Of a DNA stretch of 64,000 nucleotides, positions 17,541-27,215 are shown piece by piece; position 1 is the stretch's first letter; each line of letters opens with the position of its first letter. The notes beneath the pieces were generated by a model that did not search any database, was not told where the DNA came from, and was given only the letters and a program-made list of their open reading frames with translations. The stretch covers positions 1-64,000 of the forward strand of contig CAZFST010000006.1 of the NCBI GenBank assembly GCA_964522015.1. The letters are read 5' to 3'. Origin of the DNA: QQWI01 sp964522015 (GTDB lineage Bacteria; Bacillota; Clostridia; Peptostreptococcales; Acidaminobacteraceae). The position numbers and the translations under genes are program-made.

Positions 17541-18869
17541 TTAATGCTCACCTTGAATTTCTTGAATCATTTTTGTTACTTTATTGTGAAGGTCTTCATC
17601 GGCTTTTAAATCATTGGTAATTTTATCATATGCATGTATAACTGTAGTGTGATCACGCCCACCAAACTCTTCGCCAATACGTGGTAAAGACATATCTGTT
17701 AACTCTCTACATAGGTACATTGCAATTTGTCTAGGATATGAAATGGATCGTGTTCTACGTTTTGAATCAAAATCCTCTACACGCATATTATAATACTGTG
17801 AAACAACATCTTTTATTATTTCAACATTAATCTGTTTTGGACGTGTTGGTTTTACAATATCCTTTAGGGCTTCTGTCGCTAATTCAATTGATACAGATCT
17901 ATTAGTTAAAGAGGAAAAAGCGACTATTCGAGTCAAAGCACCTTCTAGTTCTCTTATGTTTGATTTAATATTTTTAGCAATAAAACTCAAGACATCATTA
18001 GAAACATCAATATATTCTGTTTCTGCTTTTTTTCTTAATATAGCTATTCTTGTTTCAAAATCAGGTGCTTGGATATCAGTTGTTAATCCCCATTCAAAGC
18101 GAGAGCGCAGTCGTTCTTCTAATGTTTGAATTTCTTTAGGGGGTCTGTCACTAGACAATATAATTTGCTTATTTGCTTCATGTAGTGCATTAAATGTGTG
18201 AAAAAATTCTTCTTGAGTGCGTTCTTTACCAGCAATAAATTGAATATCATCAACTAGTAAAACATCGACTGTTCTAAATTTATTTCTAAAAGCTTCATTC
18301 TTATCATCTTTAATAGAATTTATTAGTTCATTAGTAAAAGTTTCTGAAGAAACATACATCACCTTGGCATTAGGGTTATTGTGCAAAACATAATGCCCAA
18401 CAGCATGCATTAAATGAGTTTTTCCTAAACCTACACCGCCATAGATGAAAAGAGGATTGTACGCTTTAGCAGGAGATTCGGCGACAGCAAGAGAAGCTGC
18501 ATGAGCAAATCTATTGCTATTACCAATAACAAATTCTTCAAAAACGTATTTTGGATTAAGTCGAGGTAAATTCAATGATTCTTGTAGGCTCTCAAATGAG
18601 TGTGTTTCCATAGGAAGACCCTTGCCTGGAAGTATAAATTCAATTTTTAAGTCAATACCACTAACTTGTTTGATTGCGTTTTCTATTAAGCCTGCATAAC
18701 GATTTTCTAATATTTCTTTATTAAATTGGTTTGGCACTTCTAAATAAAATTTTTCTCCTCGTATACCTTTTGTCTCTACTGTTTGAACCCAAGTGTTAAA
18801 ACTTACTTCTGTAAGCTCAGTTTTTAAGACGATCAACGTCTTATCCCATATTTCTTTGTGACTGCTCAA
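17541..18869 (-). CDS. dnaA: Chromosomal replication initiator protein DnaA
   Basis: A 442-aa AAA+ initiator that binds the 9-mer boxes on both sides of the gene and melts the origin. Domain I is residues 1-80; AAA+ domain III has Walker A GGVGLGKT (144-151) and Walker B VLLVDDIQF (203-211); domain IV carries the box-binding signature GGRDHTTVIHA (403-413). The start is TTG at 18869, preceded by AGGAGG; the only nearby ATG is out of frame. A weak start codon may limit initiator levels. Confidence 0.97.
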   Translation of the reverse strand: MSSHKEIWDKTLIVLKTELTEVSFNTWVQTVETKGIRGEKFYLEVPNQFNKEILENRYAGLIENAIKQVSGIDLKIEFILPGKGLPMETHSFESLQESLNLPRLNPKYVFEEFVIGNSNRFAHAASLAVAESPAKAYNPLFIYGGVGLGKTHLMHAVGHYVLHNNPNAKVMYVSSETFTNELINSIKDDKNEAFRNKFRTVDVLLVDDIQFIAGKERTQEEFFHTFNALHEANKQIILSSDRPPKEIQTLEERLRSRFEWGLTTDIQAPDFETRIAILRKKAETEYIDVSNDVLSFIAKNIKSNIRELEGALTRIVAFSSLTNRSVSIELATEALKDIVKPTRPKQINVEIIKDVVSQYYNMRVEDFDSKRRTRSISYPRQIAMYLCRELTDMSLPRIGEEFGGRDHTTVIHAYDKITNDLKADEDLHNKVTKMIQEIQGEH

Positions 18870-19282
18870 AAGGCATTCCTCCTACTATATCCACAGGTTA
18901 TAAACAGATTTTGTGTATAACCAAGGGTGTTTTTAATAATTAAATAATAAAAACATAAAAAAAAAACTGTTAATGAAACTGTGGATAAAAAAAAAGAAGT
19001 GTAATAATTGAGAAGTTATACACAATACAACAAAATTTCTATTCACATTTAGATGATTTTAAATATAACAATCTGGATGAAAATAGCCTTAGTACAAGTA
19101 ACTTATGCGCAATCAATCCACAGTTGTGGATTAGGAGGACAATAAATCAACTTATCAACAGGTCTATTCATTTTAACAAATTTATTGATTGAATTCAATC
19201 ACATACGAAAAAATTATCCACAGCTTTGTAATTAAGAAATATAATATGGGATGTTAATAACTATTTCTGACTTATGTTAGTT
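18870..19282. other. oriC, part upstream of dnaA
   Basis: Perfect DnaA boxes occur at 18980-18988 and 19214-19222. One-mismatch boxes occur at 18887-18895, 18912-18920, 19016-19024, 19125-19133 and 19152-19160; a two-mismatch site is at 19114-19122. A very AT-rich run at 18929-18970 is a candidate unwinding element. No gene is present. The region ends where the ISNCY-like element begins. Confidence 0.75.
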
Positions 19283-20867
19283 AGATTGACCTGATAAAAC
19301 ACCTTTTTCTACAACACTAAATCCCAATTGAAAGAAAACAAGCGCCTTTCTCAGATTTAAGGCCTATTTTGGCGATATATTATCACCATTCCAAGCTCAT
19401 TTAGCTTGAAATTTGGTTTGCCGCCTTCCAGAGGTTATGAGCGAATATCCCATAACCGCACCAAATTGAGGTGCCTTTATGCCCTCGTAAATAACTTCTT
19501 CGTTGTCCAAACGAGCGTTTGATACAACTTATTCGAGCTTCAACCCCAGCTCTAAAACGCATTTGCTCTTTGAACTTAGGGGTACTTTCATATTTGGCTC
19601 TTTCTTTGGATTTCTTACCTACCTTAGGAAGGCAAACATTTTTAACACCTAAATTCTTTAGACTCGTTTCATTCGAGGTTGAATAGTATCCTCGATCGGC
19701 CGTTGCTTCTCTAGGCGCTTTTCCGAATAGATCGATATGATGTTCAATAGCATCGACTAGAAGTGTTTTATCGGATGGATTGCCTTTGAAGACTTTGTAT
19801 CCAGTGATGATGCCCTCTGATATTTCTTCTACTTGCAGCACGTGTCCAAACTCAACACGCTTTCCAAGTTTGCCTTTTGTGATCGGCCTTGCATCTATAT
19901 CATCCATGCTTACTATTCTATCTTCAGGCTTCCCACCGCTGTTGACTAATTCTGTTTGGGTAATGATTTTTTCTAAAGTCTGAATGACATGATGAACTTT
20001 ATTGATTTGAATTTTATCGCCACTTGTTTCTGGTACAAGCTTTTCAACAAATTTACGAGCCTTTTTCACCACTTCTTTTGCGATGTCAGCCATTTCACCT
20101 GTAATCTGTCGTACCTCTTTAAACGTCTCAGCGGTACGCTTACGGACCACTTTATTGATTGACAGTAGCTTGATTCTCAGTGTCTTAGTTTTTTTTTTAG
20201 TTTTCTTTGGTTTTACTTGACCGCATAGCTCCATTGCATCGTTGACTGCTGCATCTAATTGCTTGGTTCCTTTGTAAAGGAGTTCTGCATCTGTTGGATA
20301 GGCAATGTTGGATTCAACTACAGTCGTATCCACGCGAAGTTTTCTGCCTTTTATGATTTTCTGATCTTTAAGCGACATAATGAAGTTGTCGTTAAGTTCT
20401 TTTACGATTTCTTCGCCATACTTCTTAGTGATCTTCATAAGAGCTGTTGGTGTGGGCACTTCCATCTCCATCGGAATTCGACAGAACCGCTTGTACATTG
20501 GTGTTTTTCCAATAACTTCACTGAGGTCTTCATAACTAACGCACAGATAAAATTTTATAACCATCATTCTTATATACACACGAACAGGGACCGTGGGTCT
20601 ACCCAAAACAGTGTGATACCGACTTACAATTGGTTCCTCAAAGATAGGATTTTTCAAAAACTGATCAATGCGGGACAATTCTTTTGTCATTTCAAATACG
20701 ACTTTGGGGATAAATTCTTCAAACAACGTGGGCTGATTCCAATCAGGATAATCGAGTATTAGCATAGGTTAGAGTCCTCTCAGTTTTTTTCTTCTTACCT
20801 ATATAAATTCGACATAACTCCTTGAATTCCTTTTTGAATTATTTTTTAGACTTTATCAGGTCAATCT
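19283..20867 (-). mobile_element. ISNCY-like insertion sequence, 1585 bp
   Basis: Perfect 16-bp terminal inverted repeats, AGATTGACCTGATAAA (19283-19298) and TTTATCAGGTCAATCT (20852-20867), enclose one intact transposase gene. The bases AGTT occur on both sides (19279-19282 and 20868-20871) and may be a 4-bp target duplication. It sits in the dnaA-rpmH spacer beside the DnaA boxes. Confidence 0.85.
19401..20765 (-). CDS. ISNCY-family transposase
   Basis: A 454-aa DDE transposase. The N-terminal third has the DUF772-like region (VPVRVYIRMMVIKFYL). The catalytic core shows LRVDTTVVESNIAYPTDA (first Asp), TADRGYYS (second Asp) and a C-terminal segment EARISCIKRSFGQRR with the presumed Glu. A lysine-rich insertion lies near residues 185-200. 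The frame is intact and inside perfect inverted repeats, so the element may be active. Confidence 0.88.
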   Translation of the reverse strand: MLILDYPDWNQPTLFEEFIPKVVFEMTKELSRIDQFLKNPIFEEPIVSRYHTVLGRPTVPVRVYIRMMVIKFYLCVSYEDLSEVIGKTPMYKRFCRIPMEMEVPTPTALMKITKKYGEEIVKELNDNFIMSLKDQKIIKGRKLRVDTTVVESNIAYPTDAELLYKGTKQLDAAVNDAMELCGQVKPKKTKKKTKTLRIKLLSINKVVRKRTAETFKEVRQITGEMADIAKEVVKKARKFVEKLVPETSGDKIQINKVHHVIQTLEKIITQTELVNSGGKPEDRIVSMDDIDARPITKGKLGKRVEFGHVLQVEEISEGIITGYKVFKGNPSDKTLLVDAIEHHIDLFGKAPREATADRGYYSTSNETSLKNLGVKNVCLPKVGKKSKERAKYESTPKFKEQMRFRAGVEARISCIKRSFGQRRSYLRGHKGTSIWCGYGIFAHNLWKAANQISS

Positions 20868-20871
20868 AGTT

Positions 20872-21641
20872 AATAATTTATAATTATTGATAAACCAACT
20901 TTCGTTTAGTCCACCAAGATACTTTGTGTAAAGTATAATACCGATTATCGTTATATGAAAAAAGATTTTGACTAAGCATTGCTTTAAAAATAGACACTAA
21001 AAGTTATAAGATTTAAATATAAGTTTTTCTGGTACCCTTGAAGATATGTTGAATTTTGAAAATTGAATGATTCAGAGAGTGATAAGTTTCTTTAAATTTA
21101 AATCGGTCAATGCAGCTTGATATAGTGATATAAAGAATAAAAAAACTAGGATAACCTTCAAAATAATATATTTATGAGTATCTGAAGACTGCATGTTTAT
21201 TATTGTTACGACTTTATCAGTATTTGGTCAGATAGAGTCTAAAATATTTAGTACAATAAATATTGGAGGTAAAAAAGTTGTAATTGAATTTTGAGTATTT
21301 ATGAATATCCAAAATTATAATTATGTAAAGAGCCTATTTGAGTTACCAAGAAAAATTAGAAAATTTACTTATATAACCAAAGTAATGCTAAGCTATCTCA
21401 ATAATAATTTAAAACTATCAATCGAATATCTCTAAAGTTCTGTCTTAACCGTTAAGTGAAAAATACTTTGTGTTCTTCTTTATATGAGAAAGTTAATCTA
21501 TTAGTCTTCAATTATAAATGATATATCTATTAAAATAGTGAAGCATTCTACGAAAGTTGAGTTATTAGAATTTGTAGAATTTTATAATAACCTTTTGCTA
21601 ATTAAGTGCGTATTTTTAATAATTCAAATAACAATTAAATA
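20872..21641. other. Gene-free AT-rich spacer between IS and rpmH
   Basis: About 770 nt with no open frame of note on either strand, no perfect DnaA box, and no RNA gene that I recognise. It is the remainder of the dnaA-rpmH divergent spacer interrupted by the IS element. Confidence 0.6.
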
Positions 21642-21670
21642 TTGACATCACTGTTATACAAGGATATAAT
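21642..21670 (+). promoter_or_regulatory. Consensus sigma-A promoter of rpmH
   Basis: TTGACA (21642-21647), 17 nt, TATAAT (21665-21670): a perfect housekeeping promoter. The start of transcription would be near 21677, giving a leader of about 70 nt. Confidence 0.85.
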
Positions 21671-21746
21671 AACTTAGCGTAGCCGAATGGTCATGAATTA
21701 CATTTATATAGATTGCTCTATATAAGCTGGAGGAGGTGTACTAGTT

Positions 21747-21881
21747 ATGAAAAGAACCTATCAACCGAAGAACAGACAACGTAAAGTTGAGCATGGTTTC
21801 AGAAAGCGTATGAAAACTGCTGCTGGAAGAAATGTATTGAAACGAAGAAGAGCAAGAGGCAGAAAGGAATTATCTGCTTAA
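21747..21881 (+). CDS. rpmH: 50S ribosomal protein L34
   Basis: A 44-aa, strongly basic ribosomal protein, starting MKRTYQPKNRQRK and ending RARGRKELSA, full length for bL34. GGAGGAGG precedes the ATG by 11 nt. It starts the divergent arm of the origin region and is followed by a terminator-like hairpin before rnpA, a usual way of making more L34 than RnpA. Confidence 0.97.
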   Translation: MKRTYQPKNRQRKVEHGFRKRMKTAAGRNVLKRRRARGRKELSA

Positions 21882-21908
21882 GACCGCATTTATTGTGGTC
21901 TTTTTTAC
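21880..21908 (+). terminator. Terminator or attenuator between rpmH and rnpA
   Basis: AAGACCGC and GTGGTCTT form a hairpin with an AT loop, followed by a run of T. Located immediately after the rpmH stop, it likely lets only part of transcription reach rnpA. Confidence 0.7.
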
Positions 21909-21965
21909 AATTCAGGATAAAATACGATGAGTCGTAATTGGCGACTTGATGGAATGTGTGACTAG

Positions 21966-22298
21966 ATGCGTATTGATACTTTAAATAAAGATGAAGATTT
22001 TAGAAAAGTATATAAAAAGGGAAATTCATTCGTAGGGGCATATTTAGTGATTTATGCGCTAAAAAGCGAATGCAGTGATAAAAATCAGTATGGTATAACT
22101 GTCAGCAAGAAAATTGGAAAAGCTGTTAAGAGAAATAGAGTGAGAAGGCTTATTAAAGAATATATTAGGCTAAATCAAAATTATTTTCCTGTGGGATATA
22201 ATTATGTTATAGTGTCACGTGTAAGGGCAAATACTGCTTCTTATGGAGATATTGAAAAAAACTTATTCTATCTTATAAAACAATTAAAAAAGGTGTGA
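21966..22298 (+). CDS. rnpA: Ribonuclease P protein component
   Basis: A 110-aa basic protein cofactor that helps RNase P RNA cut tRNA precursors. The family signature KRNRVRRLIKEYIR is at about residues 58-71, with the N-terminal FRKVYKKG segment. Length normal. The gene order rpmH-rnpA-yidD-yidC-jag is conserved. Confidence 0.96.
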   Translation: MRIDTLNKDEDFRKVYKKGNSFVGAYLVIYALKSECSDKNQYGITVSKKIGKAVKRNRVRRLIKEYIRLNQNYFPVGYNYVIVSRVRANTASYGDIEKNLFYLIKQLKKV

Positions 22299-22302
22299 TT
22301 TA

Positions 22303-22512
22303 TTGAAGGAGTTATTCTTAATATTGATTAAAGGATATCAAAAATACATTTCGCCTATTAAAGGGCCAAGTTGTAGATTTTATCCGACATGCTCTACGTA
22401 TACTTTTCAAGCAATCGAAAAATATGGTGCAATAAAGGGAAGTTTCTTGGGGATTGTGAGAATTTTAAAATGTCATCCCTTTCATCCAGGCGGTCATGAT
22501 CCTTTAAAATGA
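22303..22512 (+). CDS. yidD: Membrane protein insertion efficiency factor YidD
   Basis: A 69-aa protein with an amphipathic N-terminus and the family pattern GPSCRFYPTCSTY followed by HPFHPGG. It assists YidC-dependent membrane insertion. The start is TTG (22303) behind AGGTG, four nt after the rnpA stop. It lies directly before yidC. Confidence 0.92.
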   Translation: MKELFLILIKGYQKYISPIKGPSCRFYPTCSTYTFQAIEKYGAIKGSFLGIVRILKCHPFHPGGHDPLK

Positions 22513-22536
22513 ATGAATTGATTAGGGGGCTTATTA

Positions 22537-23268
22537 GTGTTTATTTTTGATATGATTAATACAAGTATCGGTTGGATATTGGGACAAATTTTTATATTAA
22601 CAAATCATTATGCTTTATCAATTGTATTGTTAACAATATTCGTAAAATTACTTATTTTACCCTTAACTTTAGCTCAGTTAAAATCGACAAGTAATATGAC
22701 TGCTATTCAACCACAAATGCAAGAATTACAGAAAAAATATAAGAATGACAAAGAAACATTAAATTTAAAAACTATTGAACTTTATAAAGAACATAAAGTA
22801 AATCCTCTGAAAGGTTGCCTTCCTTTATTAATTCAAATGCCTATAATATTTGCCTTATTTGCAGTATTAAAAGATCCACTAAAGTATGTTTTTGGGGGAA
22901 ATCAAGGATTAGCTGATATAGCTACTAGTCAAGTATTTCTTTGGATTTCAGATTTTTCAGCACCAGATCAATTAAGTAATATTTTGGATTACACTTGGGC
23001 AGGTGGAATACCTGGTATATTGCCATTTTTAGCAGCAATACTAACATATTTTCAATTTGATCAAATGACTGCTAGTACACCTCAGACGGATAATCAAATG
23101 GCTAACAGCATGAACAAAAACATGAAAATTATGTTTCCATTTATCATCCTAATATCTAGTAGTGGTATGTCAGCAGGTATTACACTTTACTGGGTTGTTA
23201 GTACTCTGTTTCAAATGATACAGCAAATGGTATTAAAGCCAAAAAACATTAAGGGGGCCAGTAAATAA
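22537..23268 (+). CDS. yidC: Membrane protein insertase YidC
   Basis: A 243-aa membrane insertase of the short Gram-positive type (SpoIIIJ/OxaI). It has several hydrophobic segments (about residues 20-42, 90-110, 150-180 and 205-230) and the cytoplasmic hairpin rich in Lys/Gln after residue 50. No lipoprotein cysteine is seen at the N-terminus. GTG start at 22537 behind AGGGGG. It overlaps the next gene by one base (TAATG). Confidence 0.93.
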   Translation: MFIFDMINTSIGWILGQIFILTNHYALSIVLLTIFVKLLILPLTLAQLKSTSNMTAIQPQMQELQKKYKNDKETLNLKTIELYKEHKVNPLKGCLPLLIQMPIIFALFAVLKDPLKYVFGGNQGLADIATSQVFLWISDFSAPDQLSNILDYTWAGGIPGILPFLAAILTYFQFDQMTASTPQTDNQMANSMNKNMKIMFPFIILISSSGMSAGITLYWVVSTLFQMIQQMVLKPKNIKGASK

Positions 23269-23885
23269 TGAGATCATATGAAGTTGTAGCTAAAACAGCA
23301 GATGAAGCAATTGAATTGGCTCTTTCCGCGTTAAAGGTCAGTATTGATGAAGTAAATATTGAAATCTTCGAAGAAGCTCAAAAAGGTTTGTTTGGATTTT
23401 TGAAATCAAAAGAGGTTCGTGTTGTCGCGACGGTTAAAGAAACAATTGAAGATATTGCTACTAATTACCTAAGTGAAATCCTGAAAAATATGGGGATAAA
23501 CTGTACAATAGAGTCGATTTTAACAAAAGAAACACTTACTCTAGATGTTAGTGGTGAGGATATGGCTTTAGTTATTGGAAGAAGAGGACAAACTTTAGAT
23601 GCTTTGCAATATCTCGTTAGTCTAGTCGTCAATAAGGGACATGAAGACTACTTAAGGGTAGTATTAGATACCGAGAATTACAGAAGTAAAAGAGAAGCAT
23701 CATTAGTTAAATTAGCTAATAAGTTAGCATACAAAGCTAAGAAGTTTAGAAAAGATATTATTTTAGAACCGATGAATCCATATGAGAGAAGAATTATTCA
23801 TGCTTCATTGCAGGGGCATAAACATGTGAGTACACGTAGTGAAGGCGAAGAACCTAATAGAAAAGTAGTTATATATCTAAAATAA
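23268..23885 (+). CDS. jag: RNA-binding protein Jag/KhpB
   Basis: A 205-aa protein with an N-terminal Jag domain (1-50, ending in EAQKGLFGFLKSKE), a KH domain (about 80-145; VIGRRGQTLDALQYLVS contains the GxxG-type loop) and a C-terminal R3H domain (about 150-205, NPYERRIIHASLQ). It binds RNA and is co-translated with yidC. The gene is followed by a terminator. Confidence 0.93.
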   Translation: MRSYEVVAKTADEAIELALSALKVSIDEVNIEIFEEAQKGLFGFLKSKEVRVVATVKETIEDIATNYLSEILKNMGINCTIESILTKETLTLDVSGEDMALVIGRRGQTLDALQYLVSLVVNKGHEDYLRVVLDTENYRSKREASLVKLANKLAYKAKKFRKDIILEPMNPYERRIIHASLQGHKHVSTRSEGEEPNRKVVIYLK

Positions 23886-23907
23886 TTATAATGGTATTTT
23901 ATGAACC

Positions 23908-23935
23908 CAGTTAAATACTGGGTTTTAATTATATT
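23908..23935 (+). terminator. Terminator after jag
   Basis: AACCCAG, seven-base loop, CTGGGTT, then TTAATT. It closes the rpmH-jag transcription unit before mnmE. Confidence 0.7.
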
Positions 23936-23959
23936 TAAAGTAATGTATGGAGGTAATTT

Positions 23960-25333
23960 ATGAGTAAGTTAATTGTTTCAATAGCTACCCCTCCCGGAGA
24001 AAGTGCTATCGGCATTATAAGACTAAGTGGTGAACAATGTCTAGAAATAGCACAATCTATATTTCAGTCTAGCTCTAAAAAGTTAGTTAATCAGTACCCT
24101 CAAAGAACTATGATCTATGGTCATATTATCGATAATGAAAAAAAATATGATGAAGTGATGATTTGTTATTTTGAAGGGCCAAGATCTTTTACTCGTGAGA
24201 ATATGATTGAGATATATTCACATGGTAGTAGTATATCGTTAAGAGAAATATTAAACTTACTTATAAGTAAAGGAGCATCTCCGGCTGAACCTGGTGAATT
24301 CACAAAACGCGCTTTTTTGAATGGACGAATTGATTTATCACAAGCGGAAGCAATAATGGATCTTATAAGTGCAAAAACAAAATTAGGGTTTGATATTGCA
24401 ATTAGTCAAATGGAAGGCAGCATAACAAACTATCTTAATGATATTAGTGAAGTTTTGACAAATTTAATGGCTCAAATAGAAGTATTAATTGACTATCCCG
24501 ACGAGGATGTTGAAATAATTTCAAATACGTCGATAAGAATATTATTAGAACAGCTTGAAGAGAAACTAAATAATATCATTGTAAGTTATGGAACAGGAAA
24601 GATTATAAGAGATGGTATTAGTATAGTCATAATTGGAAAGCCTAATGTCGGTAAATCATCATTGTTGAACGCATTATTACGTGAAAGTAGGGCAATTGTA
24701 ACGCATATACCAGGCACAACAAGAGATATTATTGAAGAATCTTTAAATATAAAGGGAATACCAATCAAATTAATCGATACCGCAGGTATACGCGAAACAG
24801 AAGATATGATCGAGAAAATAGGCGTTGAAAGAACAAAAATATTTTTTAATAAGTCTGACATGGCACTTTTAGTTTTGAATGCATCAGAATCACTATCACA
24901 AGAAGATGAAGATATAATTGCTATCGTTAAAGATAAAATGAATCTGGTAATAGTAAATAAAGTAGATTTAGATGTTATTATTGATATAGATAGAGTCAGG
25001 ACTTTGTTGCCAAATGCATATATTATTGAAACTTCGTTAGTTTTTGAAAAAGGAATCAGTACAGTTGAAGATGCTATAGAATCAATTATTCTTTCTGGCA
25101 GGTTAATTAGTAAATCTGGAGTTATTTTAACAAATGCAAGGCAATTTGAAGCCGCTTTAAATGCAAATGAAGCTATCAAATCTGCATTAAATGCACTAAA
25201 TAATCAATTTCCACTTGATTTAGTTGAGGTTGATTTAATGAATGCATATGCTTATGTAGGAGAAATAACAGGAAAGTCAGCTAATGAAGATATAATTAAT
25301 AGGATTTTTGAAAAATTCTGCTTAGGGAAGTGA
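23960..25333 (+). CDS. mnmE: tRNA uridine-5-carboxymethylaminomethyl synthesis GTPase MnmE
   Basis: A 457-aa GTPase that works with MnmG to modify U34 of certain tRNAs. An N-terminal folate-binding domain (1-120) and a helical domain surround the G domain: G1 GKPNVGKSS (about 225), G2 region PGTTRD, G3 DTAG and G4 NKVD. The C-terminal CLGK motif with the essential cysteine is intact. mnmG follows after four bases. Confidence 0.96.
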   Translation: MSKLIVSIATPPGESAIGIIRLSGEQCLEIAQSIFQSSSKKLVNQYPQRTMIYGHIIDNEKKYDEVMICYFEGPRSFTRENMIEIYSHGSSISLREILNLLISKGASPAEPGEFTKRAFLNGRIDLSQAEAIMDLISAKTKLGFDIAISQMEGSITNYLNDISEVLTNLMAQIEVLIDYPDEDVEIISNTSIRILLEQLEEKLNNIIVSYGTGKIIRDGISIVIIGKPNVGKSSLLNALLRESRAIVTHIPGTTRDIIEESLNIKGIPIKLIDTAGIRETEDMIEKIGVERTKIFFNKSDMALLVLNASESLSQEDEDIIAIVKDKMNLVIVNKVDLDVIIDIDRVRTLLPNAYIIETSLVFEKGISTVEDAIESIILSGRLISKSGVILTNARQFEAALNANEAIKSALNALNNQFPLDLVEVDLMNAYAYVGEITGKSANEDIINRIFEKFCLGK

Positions 25334-25337
25334 TATT

Positions 25338-27215
25338 ATGAATACTTATGAAGCTGGTTATTTTGATGTAATTGTAGTTGGTGCTGGTCATGCAGGTTGT
25401 GAAGCTGCTTTAGCTTGTGCTAGAATGGAATGTAAAACTTTAATATTAACCATGAACCTAGATAGTATCGCTATGATGCCGTGTAATCCATCTATTGGTG
25501 GAACTGGAAAAGGTCACTTAGTAAGAGAAATTGATGCACTTGGCGGAGAAATGGCTATTAATACTGATAAGACTATGATACAAAGCAAAATGCTAAATCT
25601 GACTAAGGGTCCAGCAGTACACTCGTTAAGAGTTCAGGCTGATAAATATCGTTATCATCATGAGATGAAGAAGACAATTGAACGTCAGAAAAATTTAACA
25701 CTTAAGCAAGGTGAAGTAGTGGAATTAATGATTGAAAACCAGATTGCATCAGGAGTAATCACTGCAACAGGTGCAATCTACAGAACGAAGTCTATTGTAT
25801 TGGCTACAGGAACCTATTTAGATTCAAAAATCTTTATAGGACATGCCAATTTTACAAGTGGCCCTAATGGATTAAGTAATTCAATAAAGCTATCTACTTT
25901 TTTAAGAGATAATGGATTAGATATGAGAAGGTTTAAGACTGGTACACCTGCTAGAGTAAATAGGAACTCTTTAAATCTAGAATTGATGACAGAACAAAAT
26001 GGTGATAATGAAATTGTTCCATTTTCTTTTATGACTGAAAAACTAAGTATAGAGCAATTACCTTGTTATTTAACTTATACTAATATTAACACTCATAATA
26101 TTATTAGAGATAACATTCATAAAAGTGCAATGTATTCAGGAGACATAGAAGGCATAGGACCAAGATATTGTCCTTCCATCGAAGATAAAATACATCGTTT
26201 TTTTGATAGAGAGAGACATCAATTATTTATTGAGCCTGAAGGACTAGATACAGATGAAATGTATGTTCAAGGAATGTCTTCAAGTTTACCTGAAGACGTT
26301 CAACTAGAATTTATGAAGAGTATAGTCGGAATGGAGAATTGCTCTATAATGCGACCCGCTCATGCTATTGAATATGATTGCATAAATCCTTTAGAATTAC
26401 TTCCTACATTAGAGTTCAAGAGAATAGATGGGCTCTATAGCGCAGGACAATTTAATGGATCAAGTGGGTATGAAGAAGCAGCTAGCCAAGGACTAATAGC
26501 GGGGATTAATGCAGCCTTGAAAGTTCAAGGAAAACCTCCATTTGTACTTGATAGGTCGGAAGCTTATATAGGTGTTCTAATTGATGATTTAGTAACAAAA
26601 GGAACAAATGAACCATACCGGATTATGACGGGTAGATGTGAATATAGACTGCTACTGCGACAAGATAATGCTGATGAAAGATTGACATCTTTAGGTTATA
26701 AAATTGGTTTAGTTACTGAAAAAAGGATGGAAAAGTGCAACGAGAAAAGAAAAAAAGTAGAATCAGAACTTTTGCGAGTTAAGACTGTTAAGGTTAAGTA
26801 TGAAAATGTAAATAATTTGTTATTATCGTTGAATTTAGCTCCTATTAGCCAAGGGTTAAACCTATCGGAACTCCTAAAAAGACCTGAAATTAATTATCTT
26901 CTTCTTGAAAAGCTAGATATAGATAGACCAATTCTAAGTAAAGAAGTCATTGAACAAGTTGAACTTAATATTAAATATGAAGGCTATATTAAGAAGCAGT
27001 TGGAGCAAGTAGAAAAATTCAAAAAAATGGAAAAAAGACTAATTCCTAATGATATTGATTATAATTCTTTTACAGGATTACGGAATGAAGCTAAACAAAA
27101 GCTTGATTTGATTAAACCTTCATCACTTGGCCAAGCATCTAGGATTTCTGGAGTATCTCCTGCTGATATCTCTGTATTACTGGTTTATTTAGAACAAAGA
27201 AAAAGGCGGTCTTAA
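25338..27215 (+). CDS. mnmG: tRNA uridine-5-carboxymethylaminomethyl synthesis protein MnmG
   Basis: A 625-aa FAD enzyme, the partner of MnmE. The dinucleotide-binding motif VGAGHAGCEAA lies at residues 15-25, and the conserved MPCNPSIGGTGKGH segment follows. The C-terminal helical domain contains the SRISGVSPADISVLL-like segment. Full length. rsmG starts at the next base. Confidence 0.97.
   Translation: MNTYEAGYFDVIVVGAGHAGCEAALACARMECKTLILTMNLDSIAMMPCNPSIGGTGKGHLVREIDALGGEMAINTDKTMIQSKMLNLTKGPAVHSLRVQADKYRYHHEMKKTIERQKNLTLKQGEVVELMIENQIASGVITATGAIYRTKSIVLATGTYLDSKIFIGHANFTSGPNGLSNSIKLSTFLRDNGLDMRRFKTGTPARVNRNSLNLELMTEQNGDNEIVPFSFMTEKLSIEQLPCYLTYTNINTHNIIRDNIHKSAMYSGDIEGIGPRYCPSIEDKIHRFFDRERHQLFIEPEGLDTDEMYVQGMSSSLPEDVQLEFMKSIVGMENCSIMRPAHAIEYDCINPLELLPTLEFKRIDGLYSAGQFNGSSGYEEAASQGLIAGINAALKVQGKPPFVLDRSEAYIGVLIDDLVTKGTNEPYRIMTGRCEYRLLLRQDNADERLTSLGYKIGLVTEKRMEKCNEKRKKVESELLRVKTVKVKYENVNNLLLSLNLAPISQGLNLSELLKRPEINYLLLEKLDIDRPILSKEVIEQVELNIKYEGYIKKQLEQVEKFKKMEKRLIPNDIDYNSFTGLRNEAKQKLDLIKPSSLGQASRISGVSPADISVLLVYLEQRKRRS

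Noticed and set aside
21675..21745. tRNA-like sequence (TAGCGTAGCCGAATGGTC)
   Set aside because: Only a D-arm-like start is present; no anticodon or T-arm can be folded.
24586..25179. Long antisense open frame opposite mnmE
   Set aside because: It is a shadow of the mnmE codon pattern, with no ribosome site and no recognisable protein features.
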